The notes: generated by a model not told the origin, from the sequence alone. Positions 1 to 8,800 are shown, counted from the first letter of the stretch. The stretch: DNA of 64,000 nucleotides from an uncultured Parabacteroides sp. (GCA_944325335.1 CALUZR010000013.1:1-64000), one strand, 5' to 3'. A program made the numbers and translations.

Positions 1-86
1 TTTTTGAAAGTCGCCTGAACAAATTCATAGAAAATACCCGAAAAGGACTTCTCTACGGAGAATGGAATGATAACGGGAGATTATAA
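1..86 (+). CDS. 3' end of a CDS cut by the window edge
   Basis: Reading from base 3, an open frame runs to TAA at 84-86 and encodes about 27 residues ending in GLLYGEWNDNGRL. The start lies outside the window. The fragment is too short to assign a family. It is followed by about 60 bases before the promoter of the next gene. Confidence 0.5.
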   Translation, partial: FESRLNKFIENTRKGLLYGEWNDNGRL

Positions 87-146
87 AAAAAATACAGAAA
101 TAGTATATAGTACAAAAGAGTGACAGAACAGAAACTGGCTAATATC

Positions 147-179
147 TTGTAGGAAATAGCCTTAGATATTATACTTTTG
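147..179 (+). promoter_or_regulatory. Bacteroidetes-type promoter for the CatA-like gene
   Basis: TTG at 147-149 is followed after 22 bp by TACTTTTG at 172-179, which matches the TAnnTTTG -7 consensus. The spacer is slightly longer than the usual 19-21 bp. The -7 box covers the upstream TTG codon at 177, so translation should start at the ATG at 204 instead. Confidence 0.65.
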
Positions 180-203
180 CATAAAGATTCAACGAGCGAT
201 AGA

Positions 204-845
204 ATGAAAGAAGTAAACCCCAAAGAAACGACCCGTGCCTACGCATTCGAGATGTGGATGGATGCGCCTATGCCCATGCTCACTTTTTTCAAGACAATGG
301 ATGTAACCCGCATTGTCCGTATCAGCAAACGGACTGGATTGAAGTTCAATATGTTGATGTGCTGGTGTGTCGGGCGGGCGGCAAGCCGCATCAAAGAGTT
401 TTATATGCTGCCTGTTGGCAGGAAGTTAATGCAATACGACAATCTTGCCGTCTGTACCATTGTGGCCAATCGGGAGGGTGAGGTCAGTTCCTGCGATGTC
501 CCTTTCTCCGATAATTTGCAGCAGTTCAATGCGGATTACCTGAGGCTGACGAAGCAAGTTGCCGAAAGCTGCCAGAACCACGATTTAACGGACAGTATGG
601 TTATCGGTACGTCTGCTCTTGCACAATATGAGATAGATGGGGCGGTAGGCATGTATAGCGGTGTGTTCAATAATCCGTTTCTGATTTGGGGTAAATGCAA
701 ACGGCATTGGTGGAAACGGACATTGACCATCTCTTTTCAGTTCCACCATACACAGATGGACGGGGCGCATGCTGCACACTTTTTGGAAAATCTGCAAAGG
801 GAAATAAACTTCCTAAAAGAGGATTGGGGATGTTTCACACGATAA
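204..845 (+). CDS. CatA-like O-acetyltransferase (chloramphenicol acetyltransferase superfamily)
   Basis: The protein has 213 residues, the normal length for a type A chloramphenicol acetyltransferase subunit. Residues 181-187 read HHTQMDG, which fits the catalytic HHxxxDG motif of the CAT/dihydrolipoyl acyltransferase fold, where the first His acts as general base on the acceptor hydroxyl with acetyl-CoA as donor. The enzyme should be a cytoplasmic trimer. The frame is also open from a TTG at 177, but that codon lies inside the -7 box of the promoter, so the ATG at 204 is the better start. The gene is alone on its transcript and is followed by tRNA-Ser. Many chromosomal CatA-like proteins in Bacteroidetes have no proven role in chloramphenicol resistance, so the substrate is left open. 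Confidence 0.8.
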   Translation: MKEVNPKETTRAYAFEMWMDAPMPMLTFFKTMDVTRIVRISKRTGLKFNMLMCWCVGRAASRIKEFYMLPVGRKLMQYDNLAVCTIVANREGEVSSCDVPFSDNLQQFNADYLRLTKQVAESCQNHDLTDSMVIGTSALAQYEIDGAVGMYSGVFNNPFLIWGKCKRHWWKRTLTISFQFHHTQMDGAHAAHFLENLQREINFLKEDWGCFTR

Positions 846-923
846 TTTTCTGCCCTTTGCAAATTTTCTTTCCTTTTGATGACCATTATATGAAATCTTA
901 TCGTATCTTTGCACCGGATTTAG

Positions 924-1010
924 GGAAAGATGCCGGAGTGGTCGATCGGGCCGCACTCGAAATGCGGTGAACGGGTAACTGTTCCCAGGGTTCGAATCCC
1001 TGTCTTTCCG
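924..1010 (+). tRNA. tRNA-Ser (anticodon CGA)
   Basis: The cloverleaf is complete: acceptor stem GGAAAGA (924-930) with TCTTTCC (1003-1009) and discriminator G1010; anticodon stem CCGCA/TGCGG (951-955, 963-967) closing loop CTCGAAA with anticodon CGA at 958-960; a long variable arm as expected for serine; and T arm CAGGG-TTCGAAT-CCCTG. CCA is not encoded. A -7 box TATCTTTG lies at 904-911, just upstream. The tRNA reads UCG. Confidence 0.95.
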
Positions 1011-1041
1011 CTATTTGGACCATAATACTTTATTTTTAGGG

Positions 1042-1070
1042 GGGCGGGTTTCTGATCCGCCCTTTTCTTT
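1042..1070 (+). terminator. Intrinsic terminator after tRNA-Ser
   Basis: GGGCGG (1042-1047) and CCGCCC (1057-1062) form a GC-rich stem followed by TTTTCTTTT. It ends the tRNA transcript 32 bases after its 3' end and only about 10 bases before the next start codon. Confidence 0.75.
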
Positions 1071-1080
1071 TGCCTAAAAG

Positions 1081-2298
1081 ATGCTTCTTATGAATCGTTT
1101 CTTATTTTATAGCTTATTGGGTGGTATGCTGGCCGGGGCTACGGCTTGTTCCAACGAACAGGAAAATGTGCCTGAAGAGGCAGACAATCGCACGATTTTA
1201 GTATATATGGCGGCACAGAATGGCTTGGATTGGGCTGCCGAGGATGATCTCGCCGAGATGCGGGAAGGCATGAAGCAAGTTGCGGCGGGTAATCACCTGG
1301 TGGTGTATTACGATAGCAACGATGGCTTGCCTTCGTTGTTCCATTTATATAAGGACAGGACAGGGAATGTTCGCGAGGAAGTGCTCTATGAATATCCAGA
1401 GCAGGATGCTGCATCGGTGACAGTGGGGCGGATGTCGGATGTCTTCACCCGTGCATACGGGGTTTTCCCGGCTGAGAGTTACGGGCTGATACTCTGGTCG
1501 CATGGTGATGGATGGCTTCCAGCTACGTCGACCCGCTCGTTTGGGTTGGATGGTGGGGAGGCTATGGATATCCCGGAGTTGGAGGAGGCGGTGCAGTCGG
1601 CAGTGGCGGTTACTTCCTCTCGCCTGGATTTTATCTATTTCGATGCCTGCTTCATGCAATCGGTTGAGGTGGCATACCAGCTGCGGGATTATGCGGATTA
1701 TATTATTGGTTGCCCACTCGAGACGCCTTCACCTGGTTCGCCCTACGATGCCGTGTTGGCTCCGCTCTTTGCCGAAGGTGAGGCGGACGTAGTCGGGATG
1801 GCGCGAACTTATTTTGAAACATACGATGCGCTCTATAATGGTGGTATCGGTGGAAGCAATACACATTGGACGTCTGGCGTGGCTATCTCTGTTGTACAGA
1901 CTGATGCCTTGGAACCGCTTGCTACTGAGACGCGTACACTCTATGCTCGCTATGCTGACTCGTTGGAGGAACTTGTGCCAGATGATTTCTGGCAGGTACA
2001 ACGCTTCGACTACAATCGGCGTTATAATGGTTCCTATCTCCACGCTTACTATGACTTCGGCGATTTCGTGGAATATCTGGTCTCTGACGAGGAGTATGTC
2101 ACTTGGCAGTCCTATCTTGATGCCGCTATAGTTTATGCCCAATCAACCCCCACTTGCTATTCAGCCTATTACGGAGGCAATATCGACATTGATGCCTTCT
2201 CCGGCTTCTCGACCTACGTCCCGTTCCGCACCGATACGCGCTATGCCGCCTGGAATGCCTTCTACGAGACGCTCGACTGGTACCAAGCTATCTACTAA
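1081..2298 (+). CDS. Clostripain-like (C11 family) cysteine peptidase lipoprotein
   Basis: This 405-residue protein begins with a lipoprotein signal (hydrophobic stretch, then AGATAC with the modified Cys near residue 23), so it should be anchored in the envelope and face the periplasm or cell surface. A C11/clostripain core follows: the ILVYMAAQNGLD strand near residue 40, catalytic His in WSHGDGW (His141) and catalytic Cys in DACFMQ (Cys190), then GCPLETPSPGSPYD. Family members cleave after Arg or Lys and often self-activate. An in-frame ATG at 1090 fits the signal peptide equally well. The gene has no co-directional partner; it meets the minus-strand receptor gene end to end across a repeat array and terminator. 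The substrate is unknown. Confidence 0.85.
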   Translation: MLLMNRFLFYSLLGGMLAGATACSNEQENVPEEADNRTILVYMAAQNGLDWAAEDDLAEMREGMKQVAAGNHLVVYYDSNDGLPSLFHLYKDRTGNVREEVLYEYPEQDAASVTVGRMSDVFTRAYGVFPAESYGLILWSHGDGWLPATSTRSFGLDGGEAMDIPELEEAVQSAVAVTSSRLDFIYFDACFMQSVEVAYQLRDYADYIIGCPLETPSPGSPYDAVLAPLFAEGEADVVGMARTYFETYDALYNGGIGGSNTHWTSGVAISVVQTDALEPLATETRTLYARYADSLEELVPDDFWQVQRFDYNRRYNGSYLHAYYDFGDFVEYLVSDEEYVTWQSYLDAAIVYAQSTPTCYSAYYGGNIDIDAFSGFSTYVPFRTDTRYAAWNAFYETLDWYQAIY

Positions 2299-2302
2299 GC
2301 AG

Positions 2303-2371
2303 CCTGCAGGTTCGATACTTGTCAGCCTGCAGACACGATGCTTGTCGGCCTGCAGGTTCGATTCCCATCAA
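2303..2371 (+). repeat. Array A: three tandem 23-bp units with a CCTGCAG core
   Basis: CCTGCAG recurs at 2303, 2326 and 2349, exactly 23 bp apart. Units 1 and 2 also share CGAT.CTTGTC. The core contains the palindrome CTGCAG. The array starts four bases after the stop codon of the peptidase gene and ends against a terminator hairpin. It belongs to the set of 21-24 bp period arrays found throughout this window. Confidence 0.8.
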
Positions 2372-2407
2372 AAAACTCCCGACGGAGCACGTGGGCCTCG
2401 CCGGGAG
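2370..2407 (-). terminator. Intrinsic terminator for the minus-strand receptor gene
   Basis: CTCCCG (2376-2381) pairs with CGGGAG (2402-2407). Read on the minus strand the stem is followed by six T (2375-2370). It lies about 36 bases past the stop codon of the TonB-type receptor. Confidence 0.75.
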
Positions 2408-2442
2408 AAAAATAAATAAATAAATGGAAAGTCAGTATCTCA

Positions 2443-4923
2443 TTATATCATACCGCCACCTTGGCCGCCTCCATCGTCATCGCCCCGGATGCCTCGGACG
2501 GCCTTTTTCACCGCGTTCTTGAGCGTACCAAAACGGTAGGTGACGCTGATGCGGATGTCGCGTGCTTTCATATAGTTCGTGCTAAGCATATAGAAGGCGG
2601 GGTCTTCGGTGGTGCTCTCCATCTTGATATGCTTCCAGAAAGGATTGCGAGCCGTCAGGGAGACGGTCAGTTTCTTCTTGAGGAAGCTCTTGTTGATGGC
2701 AAAGTCGGTAAAATACATTGGCGAACGGCTGCCTTGGAGCGAGATGCGCGGAGAGAAGTAGCCGCCACGCAAGTCGAGGCGCCAGTCGTTCTTGAAGGTG
2801 AACTGCACGCCGGTGAACATGCGGCCGTTCCAGCCTTTGTTTGCGATGTCGGTATCCATGTTCTTCATGTAGGAGTAGTTCAGACCTCCATTGAAGATGA
2901 ACCGGACGAGCTCTATCGGCGTGTAGCTCAGATAGAGGGAGAGGCCCGCCTGACGCGTGCTACCGATATTGTCATACGTCGTTTCGGAGATGTTGTTGTT
3001 CATAAGGACAATCTCTTCGATAGAGTTGTTCTGGAAGCGGTAGCTTAGGTTCGCGTTCATGTTGAACTTCGTATTGAAGTAGCTATAATTTAAGTGTATG
3101 CGGTTGCTCTTCTCTGGGTCGAGGTTCGGATTACCATAGCTGATGTTCTCTGGGTCGGTCTCGTCCCGATAAGGGTTCAAGTTCCAGATGCTGGGGCGAC
3201 GGATGCGCATGTTGTACCCGACGCGAATCTGCTGCGCCATGTCAAACTTGTATGAGAGGGTGATGTTCGGTACGACGTTGAAATAGTTTGCCGTAAAGTC
3301 CATCTCCGGTGCGTTGGCGAAATGGGCGTTCATTGAAGTCCCTTCGCCGCGGACACCCGCCTTGATCCCGAACTTGTCGATATTGACGGTGTAGCCGAGG
3401 TAAGCGGAATAGGTGTGCTGGTTATGGCGGAAGTTATCAGTCGGGTCAATGTCGGCATACCATTCGTTCGTCACCGAGTCTCGGTGCTGGCTGAGTGTCT
3501 CACTATTACTCTTGCGATAGACATATTTCAATCCGGTCTCCAGCGTATGACCTTTCCAGAGCGGGGTGGTGTAGTCGAGTTGTACGGTGTGCTCATTCGA
3601 AGCCGCATCGTTGATATCCCACTGTGGGTAGAGGTCGTCTTGCGGGTAATTGCCCAGGATGTTCAACAAGTCAGTATAGTTTTCGCTATTGTTCGGTGTG
3701 TGGCTATAACGGTAGGAGAGCGTGAGGAGCTCATCCTTCTTGTGGGTCGAATGCTGGTAATCGACGTTGAGGTCCGTCGAACCGAATACCGAAGTCGCGC
3801 TACTCTCTCGGTTGAAGCTATACATACGTTGGTCGAGGTTCGCGCCCCCCATCATTTCCACATCGTATTCCGTGCGGTTCGTTCGCTCTCCCCGGAAGAG
3901 GTTGACGCCCACGCTGAGGAGGTTGAGCGAGTCGATATCATAACTTCCCTCGATATACCCGAATTGGAACGGCCCTTTGCGCTTGCTGCGGCCGTCCTGC
4001 GTCAAGTAGGTCGGGGAGTTCGTTTCGGAAGCGAAGGTTTCGCGTTCGGAGCGGGATTCATTCCACGGGGAATTCTCGTGGTTGTACTTATAGTTGGCCG
4101 TGATGCCAAACTTGCCGATCTTAGCTGAGACATAAGCACCGGCACCCATGCGGCCTTGTATGCTGGCATCGGCATTGATAGAGGCTGTGTAGCCTTCCAG
4201 TACGTTCTTGGTCGTGATGATATTGATGATGCCACCCACTCCCTCGGCATCGTATTTTGCGCCGGGGTCGGTAATGACTTCGATATCTTTGACGGAGTTG
4301 GCAGGCATACTCTTCAATACATCCGCCGGATTGTTGTTCATCATGTTTGAGGGCTTGCCATTCACATAGATCTTGAAGTTGGTCGAGCCTTGGAGCTGGA
4401 TTTCATCGTTACCGTCGACCGTAACCATCGGGACCTTCCGGAGCATATCGAGCGTATTGCTGGTCTGTGCCTCTGGATCGTCGTCAAGGCTATAGGTCAG
4501 TTTATCCATCTCTACCTTCACGAGCTTCTTTTGCGCGGTGACGGTGACTTCGTTCAGCACCTCCATATCACTTCGCATATAGACCGTACCGAGATTGAGG
4601 GTACGCTGGTTTTTGCTGATGGTAAAGGATTTGGTGGTGTTCTTCATACCGATGGACTGGAGTGCCATGACGTACTTGCCCGGCTTGTCCAGTTGCACGG
4701 TGAAATATCCATCCAAATCGCAAGCCAAAAGCGCCACGGACTTCTGCGGAGCGCTAGCCAATGCAATGTTCAACGTTGCATACGGGACGGTCTCATTACT
4801 TAGAGAGTCAATTACTTGCCCCTTCACGGTAAACCCACGAGAGCTACTTGTCTGTGCGCTCAAGGGTCCCAATAGAAGAAAGGCGCACAACAAGGTCAAT
4901 AAGTTACATTTCATGTTATCCAC
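2443..4923 (-). CDS. TonB-type outer-membrane receptor with carboxypeptidase-like N-terminal domain
   Basis: This 826-residue protein has a signal peptide ending near SAQTS. A CarboxypepD_reg-like beta sandwich follows (about residues 30-120, GFTVKGQVIDSLSNETVPYA), then a short plug domain (about 125-240, with LDMLRKVPMVTVDGND and VEVITDPGAKYDAEG) and a long beta-barrel of the OMP_b-brl type up to the C-terminus. The tail is unusual, with a run of Asp, Gly and Gln (GDDDGGGQGGG). No SusD homologue is adjacent, so it is not a standard glycan PUL receptor; this subfamily is common in Bacteroidetes and its ligands are mostly unknown. It is monocistronic, with a TACTTTTG -7 box upstream and a hairpin terminator downstream. 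Confidence 0.85.
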   Translation of the reverse strand: MDNMKCNLLTLLCAFLLLGPLSAQTSSSRGFTVKGQVIDSLSNETVPYATLNIALASAPQKSVALLACDLDGYFTVQLDKPGKYVMALQSIGMKNTTKSFTISKNQRTLNLGTVYMRSDMEVLNEVTVTAQKKLVKVEMDKLTYSLDDDPEAQTSNTLDMLRKVPMVTVDGNDEIQLQGSTNFKIYVNGKPSNMMNNNPADVLKSMPANSVKDIEVITDPGAKYDAEGVGGIINIITTKNVLEGYTASINADASIQGRMGAGAYVSAKIGKFGITANYKYNHENSPWNESRSERETFASETNSPTYLTQDGRSKRKGPFQFGYIEGSYDIDSLNLLSVGVNLFRGERTNRTEYDVEMMGGANLDQRMYSFNRESSATSVFGSTDLNVDYQHSTHKKDELLTLSYRYSHTPNNSENYTDLLNILGNYPQDDLYPQWDINDAASNEHTVQLDYTTPLWKGHTLETGLKYVYRKSNSETLSQHRDSVTNEWYADIDPTDNFRHNQHTYSAYLGYTVNIDKFGIKAGVRGEGTSMNAHFANAPEMDFTANYFNVVPNITLSYKFDMAQQIRVGYNMRIRRPSIWNLNPYRDETDPENISYGNPNLDPEKSNRIHLNYSYFNTKFNMNANLSYRFQNNSIEEIVLMNNNISETTYDNIGSTRQAGLSLYLSYTPIELVRFIFNGGLNYSYMKNMDTDIANKGWNGRMFTGVQFTFKNDWRLDLRGGYFSPRISLQGSRSPMYFTDFAINKSFLKKKLTVSLTARNPFWKHIKMESTTEDPAFYMLSTNYMKARDIRISVTYRFGTLKNAVKKAVRGIRGDDDGGGQGGGMI

Positions 4924-4965
4924 ACGTTTAAGTCAAAAAGTTTGTATATTAAGTCTGCTGAATCG

Positions 4966-4973
4966 CAAAAGTA
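4966..4973 (-). promoter_or_regulatory. -7 box for the TonB-type receptor gene
   Basis: On the minus strand this reads TACTTTTG, a full match to TAnnTTTG, 42 bases before the ATG at 4923. No clear TTG -33 element is visible at the usual spacing; the stretch just upstream contains a direct repeat TTTGCCCCATTTGCCCCA on the plus strand. Confidence 0.55.
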
Positions 4974-5154
4974 ATGGATTTGCCCCATTTGCCCCACTTA
5001 AAGAACTCTAAAAGATGTATCTTCGTGTTCCGGTGATACCAGAGGGGGCGAATCCATTGCCTTTATGACTATCTCCCTTTCTTATCGTTTAAAGCAGGAG
5101 GACGGGAATTTTGGGGATTTGTGTTTTATTAACAAGGTGTCTCTGTTTCCGGAC

Positions 5155-5784
5155 TTAGAAGATTTGCAACTTAAGGCCGAATGAGAGGCTGAGGTAATCA
5201 CGCGGGCGGAGCGTACGGTTCCCTATCTTATTAATAAGGTAAAGATCGCACGTGCTGAGTTCATAGAAAAAGGAGATGGATTTGTGCCATCCTTTCCCTT
5301 CGGGGAGTTTGAGCGTGATGCGTTCACCTGCAAAGATGTGGAAGCGGAAACGCGTCGAGAACCAGTAATAACCTTCCGGGTAACGGTCGGGCTGGCGTCC
5401 CCAAAATTCGCGGTCGAGCAGGATATTGACGTAGGCTCCGCAGGCCAACGGTTCGAACGTGAAATGTTCGCCCAAAGGAACGCACCATGGGTAATAGTTC
5501 TGTTTGACGGTAAAGGTAAACTTGGCATTGTCATCGGCATAGGCGGGAATAAAACCGAGAAGCACATCCGTCTCCCAATGTTTCTGATAGTAATCCCAAC
5601 CCAATCCGAGTGAGACGAGCCCTATTGAGCCGGCGAATTGGAGTTTCGTATAGCGCGGGATGAGCCGTTCCCATCGCTCCTTATACTTCTCCAAGCGTTC
5701 CTGGTAGGGCGTAAGCTCTTGGGCCTTTATCGGAAGGGCGAGGAGAAGCAAGGCGAGGAGGCTTTTAATACGAGATGCTTTCAT
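5155..5784 (-). CDS. Hypothetical exported protein
   Basis: The protein has 209 residues from the ATG at 5784 (MKASRIKSLL); the frame is open further upstream, but this start gives a good signal peptide (SLLALLLLALPIKAQ). The mature part is rich in aromatic residues and alternating strands (GWDYYQKHWETDVLLGFIPAY; FTFEPLACGAYVNILLDREFW) and ends in LSLSFGLKLQIF, with aromatic final residue, as in small outer-membrane beta-barrels. I do not recognise the family. The start overlaps the end of the phosphoesterase gene by 20 bases, so the two are probably translated from one message. Confidence 0.65.
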   Translation of the reverse strand: MKASRIKSLLALLLLALPIKAQELTPYQERLEKYKERWERLIPRYTKLQFAGSIGLVSLGLGWDYYQKHWETDVLLGFIPAYADDNAKFTFTVKQNYYPWCVPLGEHFTFEPLACGAYVNILLDREFWGRQPDRYPEGYYWFSTRFRFHIFAGERITLKLPEGKGWHKSISFFYELSTCDLYLINKIGNRTLRPRDYLSLSFGLKLQIF

Positions 5785-6568
5785 ACGTGTAACCATTGGG
5801 AGTAAGGGTAAACAACAGGTAATTGCGTTGCTCCATGTTGGCACATCCATAATAGAGGATGCCGTCGCCGAAAAGGTCGTTCACTTGTACCGAGTGGTTG
5901 TGGGCATGGAGGCAGAAGAGCAGGTTGGGAAACTTGCGAATGTATTCGTGGAACACTACTTTGACGTTGTTGTTGAACTGGTCGCTCCCCGGCGGGGCGT
6001 GCATCACGACGACGGTGCGCTCCGCATCGGTTTTCTGTATTTCGTCGAGGATGAACTCAAAGTCCGGCACCGGGTTCGAGTAGTCATATTCCAGCGCATT
6101 CGTGTTGAGGCAGACAAACTTGACATTACCCGCCACGAAGGAGAAGTTATCATCTCCAAACAGCGTGCGGAAGACCGCATCGCCATTTCCCAATACATCA
6201 TGATTTCCAATCAAACCCACATAGGGACGCTCCAATTCCTGGAGGATACGGGCGGTCCATTCATATTCTGCCGTCGTCCCGTACTCCGTATAATCTCCAC
6301 CATGGATCAGGAAATCGAGATCGTCCCGCTGCGCGTTGATGTGCTGCACGAATGCCTCCATCTCGTCATAGCTTCGTTGCGTATCGCCGAAGAGTACGAA
6401 GCGGAGCGTGTCCTTGCCCTCCGTATCCGCTTCGATTTGGGCGATATGTTGTGCGTTCAAATGTCTTTCATCAGTTGAAAGCTTGCCGTCGTACGGATGA
6501 TAATCGATCACTTCGCACGATGCGAAGAGCATGGCCCCCGACAGGCTCCATAGGATATGTTTCACCAT
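5765..6568 (-). CDS. Calcineurin-like metallophosphoesterase lipoprotein
   Basis: The protein has 267 residues from ATG 6568. It starts with a lipoprotein signal (MVKHILWSLSGAMLFASC, Cys18). The metallophosphoesterase blocks follow in order: FGDTQ, HGGDYTE, GNHD, VVMHAPP and HAHNH. These provide the di-metal ligands; the first block has GDTQ in place of DxH, as in several bacterial branches of the superfamily. The enzyme should act in the periplasm or at the surface on a phosphate ester. The frame is open upstream to 6625, but a -7 box (TATCTTTG on the minus strand, 6595-6602) overlaps that extension and supports the ATG at 6568. It is the first gene of a two-gene unit with the exported protein downstream. 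Confidence 0.8.
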   Translation of the reverse strand: MVKHILWSLSGAMLFASCEVIDYHPYDGKLSTDERHLNAQHIAQIEADTEGKDTLRFVLFGDTQRSYDEMEAFVQHINAQRDDLDFLIHGGDYTEYGTTAEYEWTARILQELERPYVGLIGNHDVLGNGDAVFRTLFGDDNFSFVAGNVKFVCLNTNALEYDYSNPVPDFEFILDEIQKTDAERTVVVMHAPPGSDQFNNNVKVVFHEYIRKFPNLLFCLHAHNHSVQVNDLFGDGILYYGCANMEQRNYLLFTLTPNGYTYESISY

Positions 6569-6594
6569 AAGCGTTTCCTTTGAAATGAATGGCA

Positions 6595-6602
6595 CAAAGA
6601 TA
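6595..6602 (-). promoter_or_regulatory. -7 box for the phosphoesterase gene
   Basis: On the minus strand this reads TATCTTTG (TAnnTTTG), 26 bases before the ATG at 6568. A TTTG is present further upstream but only 12 bp away, so no standard -33 box is assigned. Confidence 0.5.
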
Positions 6603-6729
6603 GGGCCTTTTCGGCAAACGGACATGTACCGATTGGCGCGTATGGTGGTCGATTCGGCATCGGATGCCTTGAAACCGGTGTTTAATAAATTGGGGGGTGG
6701 AAATTTCTCGGCGCAGGCCGCTCGGGGCT

Positions 6730-6760
6730 TTTCTACGTAAAAGGGCTTTAGCCGTAGAAA
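6730..6760. repeat. Inverted repeat between divergent promoters
   Basis: TTTCTACG (6730-6737) and CGTAGAAA (6753-6760) are perfect inverted copies; a second pair TAAA/TTTA (6738-6741, 6747-6750) extends the symmetry inward. The site lies between two diverging genes, 20 bp upstream of the -33 box of the AraC-type regulator gene, so it cannot end transcription of either. An operator, perhaps for the regulator itself, is the simplest reading. Confidence 0.5.
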
Positions 6761-6779
6761 GAATTCCGGCGGGGAAGGC

Positions 6780-6810
6780 TTGCAGGTTTAGGATGAATTA
6801 CGTATATTTG
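6780..6810 (+). promoter_or_regulatory. Promoter of the TPR/AraC regulator gene
   Basis: TTG at 6780-6782 and TATATTTG at 6803-6810 are separated by 20 bp, the ideal Bacteroidetes spacing. The predicted transcript starts near 6817 and leaves a leader of about 50 bases. Confidence 0.75.
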
Positions 6811-6866
6811 CCGCGGTCATAACATCCATTTACGGGTATGAAACTTAAAGGACACGATATATTATT

Positions 6867-8666
6867 ATGTATGAGAAATTGGTTGTGGGCTTGGTTGCCC
6901 TGTTGCTTGCTTTTGGTGCAGATTACGCTGAAGGCAAGTCCGAATTTACCCCCCCGGTTGACTCTAATCATCTGGAAGATAGTTTATTGACGGAGGATGC
7001 GGTCTACGAGTACACCTTTACGGACTTCGATAAGGCACGCCGTATCATGGGACGTTTGCGGGCCGACCGGTTGCTTCCTTCGTTCGAACTCGACAAGGTA
7101 GAGGGCGATCTTTACTTCAATACCGGGCATTATTACCAAGCGTTGGTTTATTACCGCAACGCGTTGGCCAACGATTCGGTACGCCTGGTGCCCGACCGGT
7201 ACATGGAGCAATTGCACCGGATGATTTCCTGCTACGATTATTTGCACAACGACGAGCAGAAAGCGCACTATGTCCGCCTTTTGCTCAAAGAAGCCGAGGC
7301 GGAAGGCAACCAAGCCATGCGCTCGGTCGCCCTCTTCAATATGGGTAAAATGATTTATTACCAAGGGCAAAAGGAGGAAGGATATGACATGATGCTCCAG
7401 GCCATCGACTTGATGGAGCAGACCGATTACAAGTACAAGTACGACAACCTGCGCTACAATTACAACACCCTGCTGGTGTTCTACAATATGGATAGCCGTC
7501 CGCAAGAGGCGCTCGAAATCTCGAACAAGTTGGAACGTATCCTGACCGCCCAAGAAGAGGGTGTGGCGGAGATGCAAGGGCTGAATGCCCGCGAGGAGAA
7601 ATCCCTTTGCGCCCATCGGGCCGTCATCTACCATGATTTAGGGCGGGAAGAAGAGGCGCGCCAGCAATACGAACGTTTCCTCGTCTTGCGGGAAAAGTAC
7701 GGGCGAGACGATTACTTGATCTGGCCTTACCTCTTCGCAATCAAGAAATACGATGAAATCATCCGCATGAATACGGAGCGCGAAGCCCGGATGAAGGCTG
7801 AAGGCGATACCGTCAATTACCACATGACGACCATCAAACAATCCCTCGCCAAAGCCTACGAGCAGAAGGGCGATTACCGGCGCGCCGCTACCTATTTCAA
7901 GCAGTTGGCCGTACTCCGCGATAGCATCAAAGTGCGCGAACAGCAGAGCGCCGCGCTCGAACTGGCCGCCATCTACGATAGCAACCAGAAAGATTTACAA
8001 CTCCACCAACAAGAGGCTGAGATACAACGCCACTGGATATTCTTGATATTCCTGCTTAGCGCGAGTGCGTTGCTGGGGTTCTTGTTGTGGGGAGCTGTGC
8101 GTTACAATCGTTTGATCAGCTTCAAGAACCGGGCCATGGCGAATACTATCAACGATTTGCTGGTCTATAAAGAGGATTTGGAGCAAAAGCGTGAAGAGAA
8201 CCTCGCCCTTCGTGAAGAATTGGAAGCGTTGAAAAAGGCCGAAGCCATCCCGGAAGAAGTCTCAGAAGAAAAGGCCGAACCTGAAGTAGAATCGGCAGAG
8301 AATAAGTTAGACCGCTTGATGTTCGACCGCTTAGTGCGTGCCATTACCGACCGCAAGCTCTTCCTCCAGGCCAATATCTCGCGCGAAGAGTTGATCAACC
8401 TCGTGCATATTCCTAAGAACAAGTTCGCTTCGCTCTTCCGCCAATATGCCGGGACGACCTTCCCGATTTACATGAACAACTTGCGCTTGATGCATGCCGC
8501 CGAGCTCTTGAAGAACCAACCCAATTATACCATTACCGCCGTAGCCGCCGAATGTGGCATGAAGAAGAGCACCTTCTACCGGTTATTCGTGAATAAATTC
8601 GGCATGACGCCGATGGACTATCGGTGCAAATGCAATGCGGATAATAAGAAGGCGGACGAAGCATAG
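6867..8666 (+). CDS. Membrane-anchored TPR protein with AraC-type DNA-binding domain
   Basis: The 599-residue protein has a signal-like N-terminus (residues 1-23), a long helical TPR region (about 45-370; blocks such as GDLYFNTGHYYQALVYYRN and AYEQKGDYRRAATYFKQLA), one transmembrane segment (WIFLIFLLSASALLGFLLW, near 391-410), a coiled-coil linker rich in Glu and Lys (430-480), and a C-terminal AraC helix-turn-helix pair (about 495-590; YTITAVAAECGMKKSTFYRLF). The layout matches the Bacteroidales regulators that sense a periplasmic signal through TPRs and bind DNA on the cytoplasmic side. Start ATG 6867 keeps the signal peptide in frame with the TPRs. A good promoter and an inverted repeat lie upstream. 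Confidence 0.85.
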   Translation: MYEKLVVGLVALLLAFGADYAEGKSEFTPPVDSNHLEDSLLTEDAVYEYTFTDFDKARRIMGRLRADRLLPSFELDKVEGDLYFNTGHYYQALVYYRNALANDSVRLVPDRYMEQLHRMISCYDYLHNDEQKAHYVRLLLKEAEAEGNQAMRSVALFNMGKMIYYQGQKEEGYDMMLQAIDLMEQTDYKYKYDNLRYNYNTLLVFYNMDSRPQEALEISNKLERILTAQEEGVAEMQGLNAREEKSLCAHRAVIYHDLGREEEARQQYERFLVLREKYGRDDYLIWPYLFAIKKYDEIIRMNTEREARMKAEGDTVNYHMTTIKQSLAKAYEQKGDYRRAATYFKQLAVLRDSIKVREQQSAALELAAIYDSNQKDLQLHQQEAEIQRHWIFLIFLLSASALLGFLLWGAVRYNRLISFKNRAMANTINDLLVYKEDLEQKREENLALREELEALKKAEAIPEEVSEEKAEPEVESAENKLDRLMFDRLVRAITDRKLFLQANISREELINLVHIPKNKFASLFRQYAGTTFPIYMNNLRLMHAAELLKNQPNYTITAVAAECGMKKSTFYRLFVNKFGMTPMDYRCKCNADNKKADEA

Positions 8667-8800
8667 TCCGCAAAAGGAATATCCGCATAAACCTTCTCTT
8701 TAAACTTATAAAACTTACCTCCGTGATAAAAGCGGGGCGGGAAACATTATGCCGCCTACGCTAAATTTCCCTATGCCCAAAGAAAAGTTAGAAACATACT

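Noticed and set aside
204..845. Functional chloramphenicol resistance
   Set aside because: The catalytic motif is present, but chromosomal CatA-like proteins are frequent and resistance cannot be deduced from the motif. There is no mobile-element context.
2461..4803. Several long plus-strand frames opposite the TonB receptor gene (up to 237 codons)
   Set aside because: They are antisense shadows caused by codon bias. They have no start signals, and the minus strand encodes a full signal peptide, plug and barrel.
6838..6990. Short frame with a signal-peptide-like sequence overlapping the start of the TPR/AraC gene
   Set aside because: It encodes only 50 residues (MKLKGHDILLC...) and then stops. 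The frame from 6867 has an equally good signal peptide and continues into the TPRs, so the short frame is probably a by-product of hydrophobic codons read in another phase.
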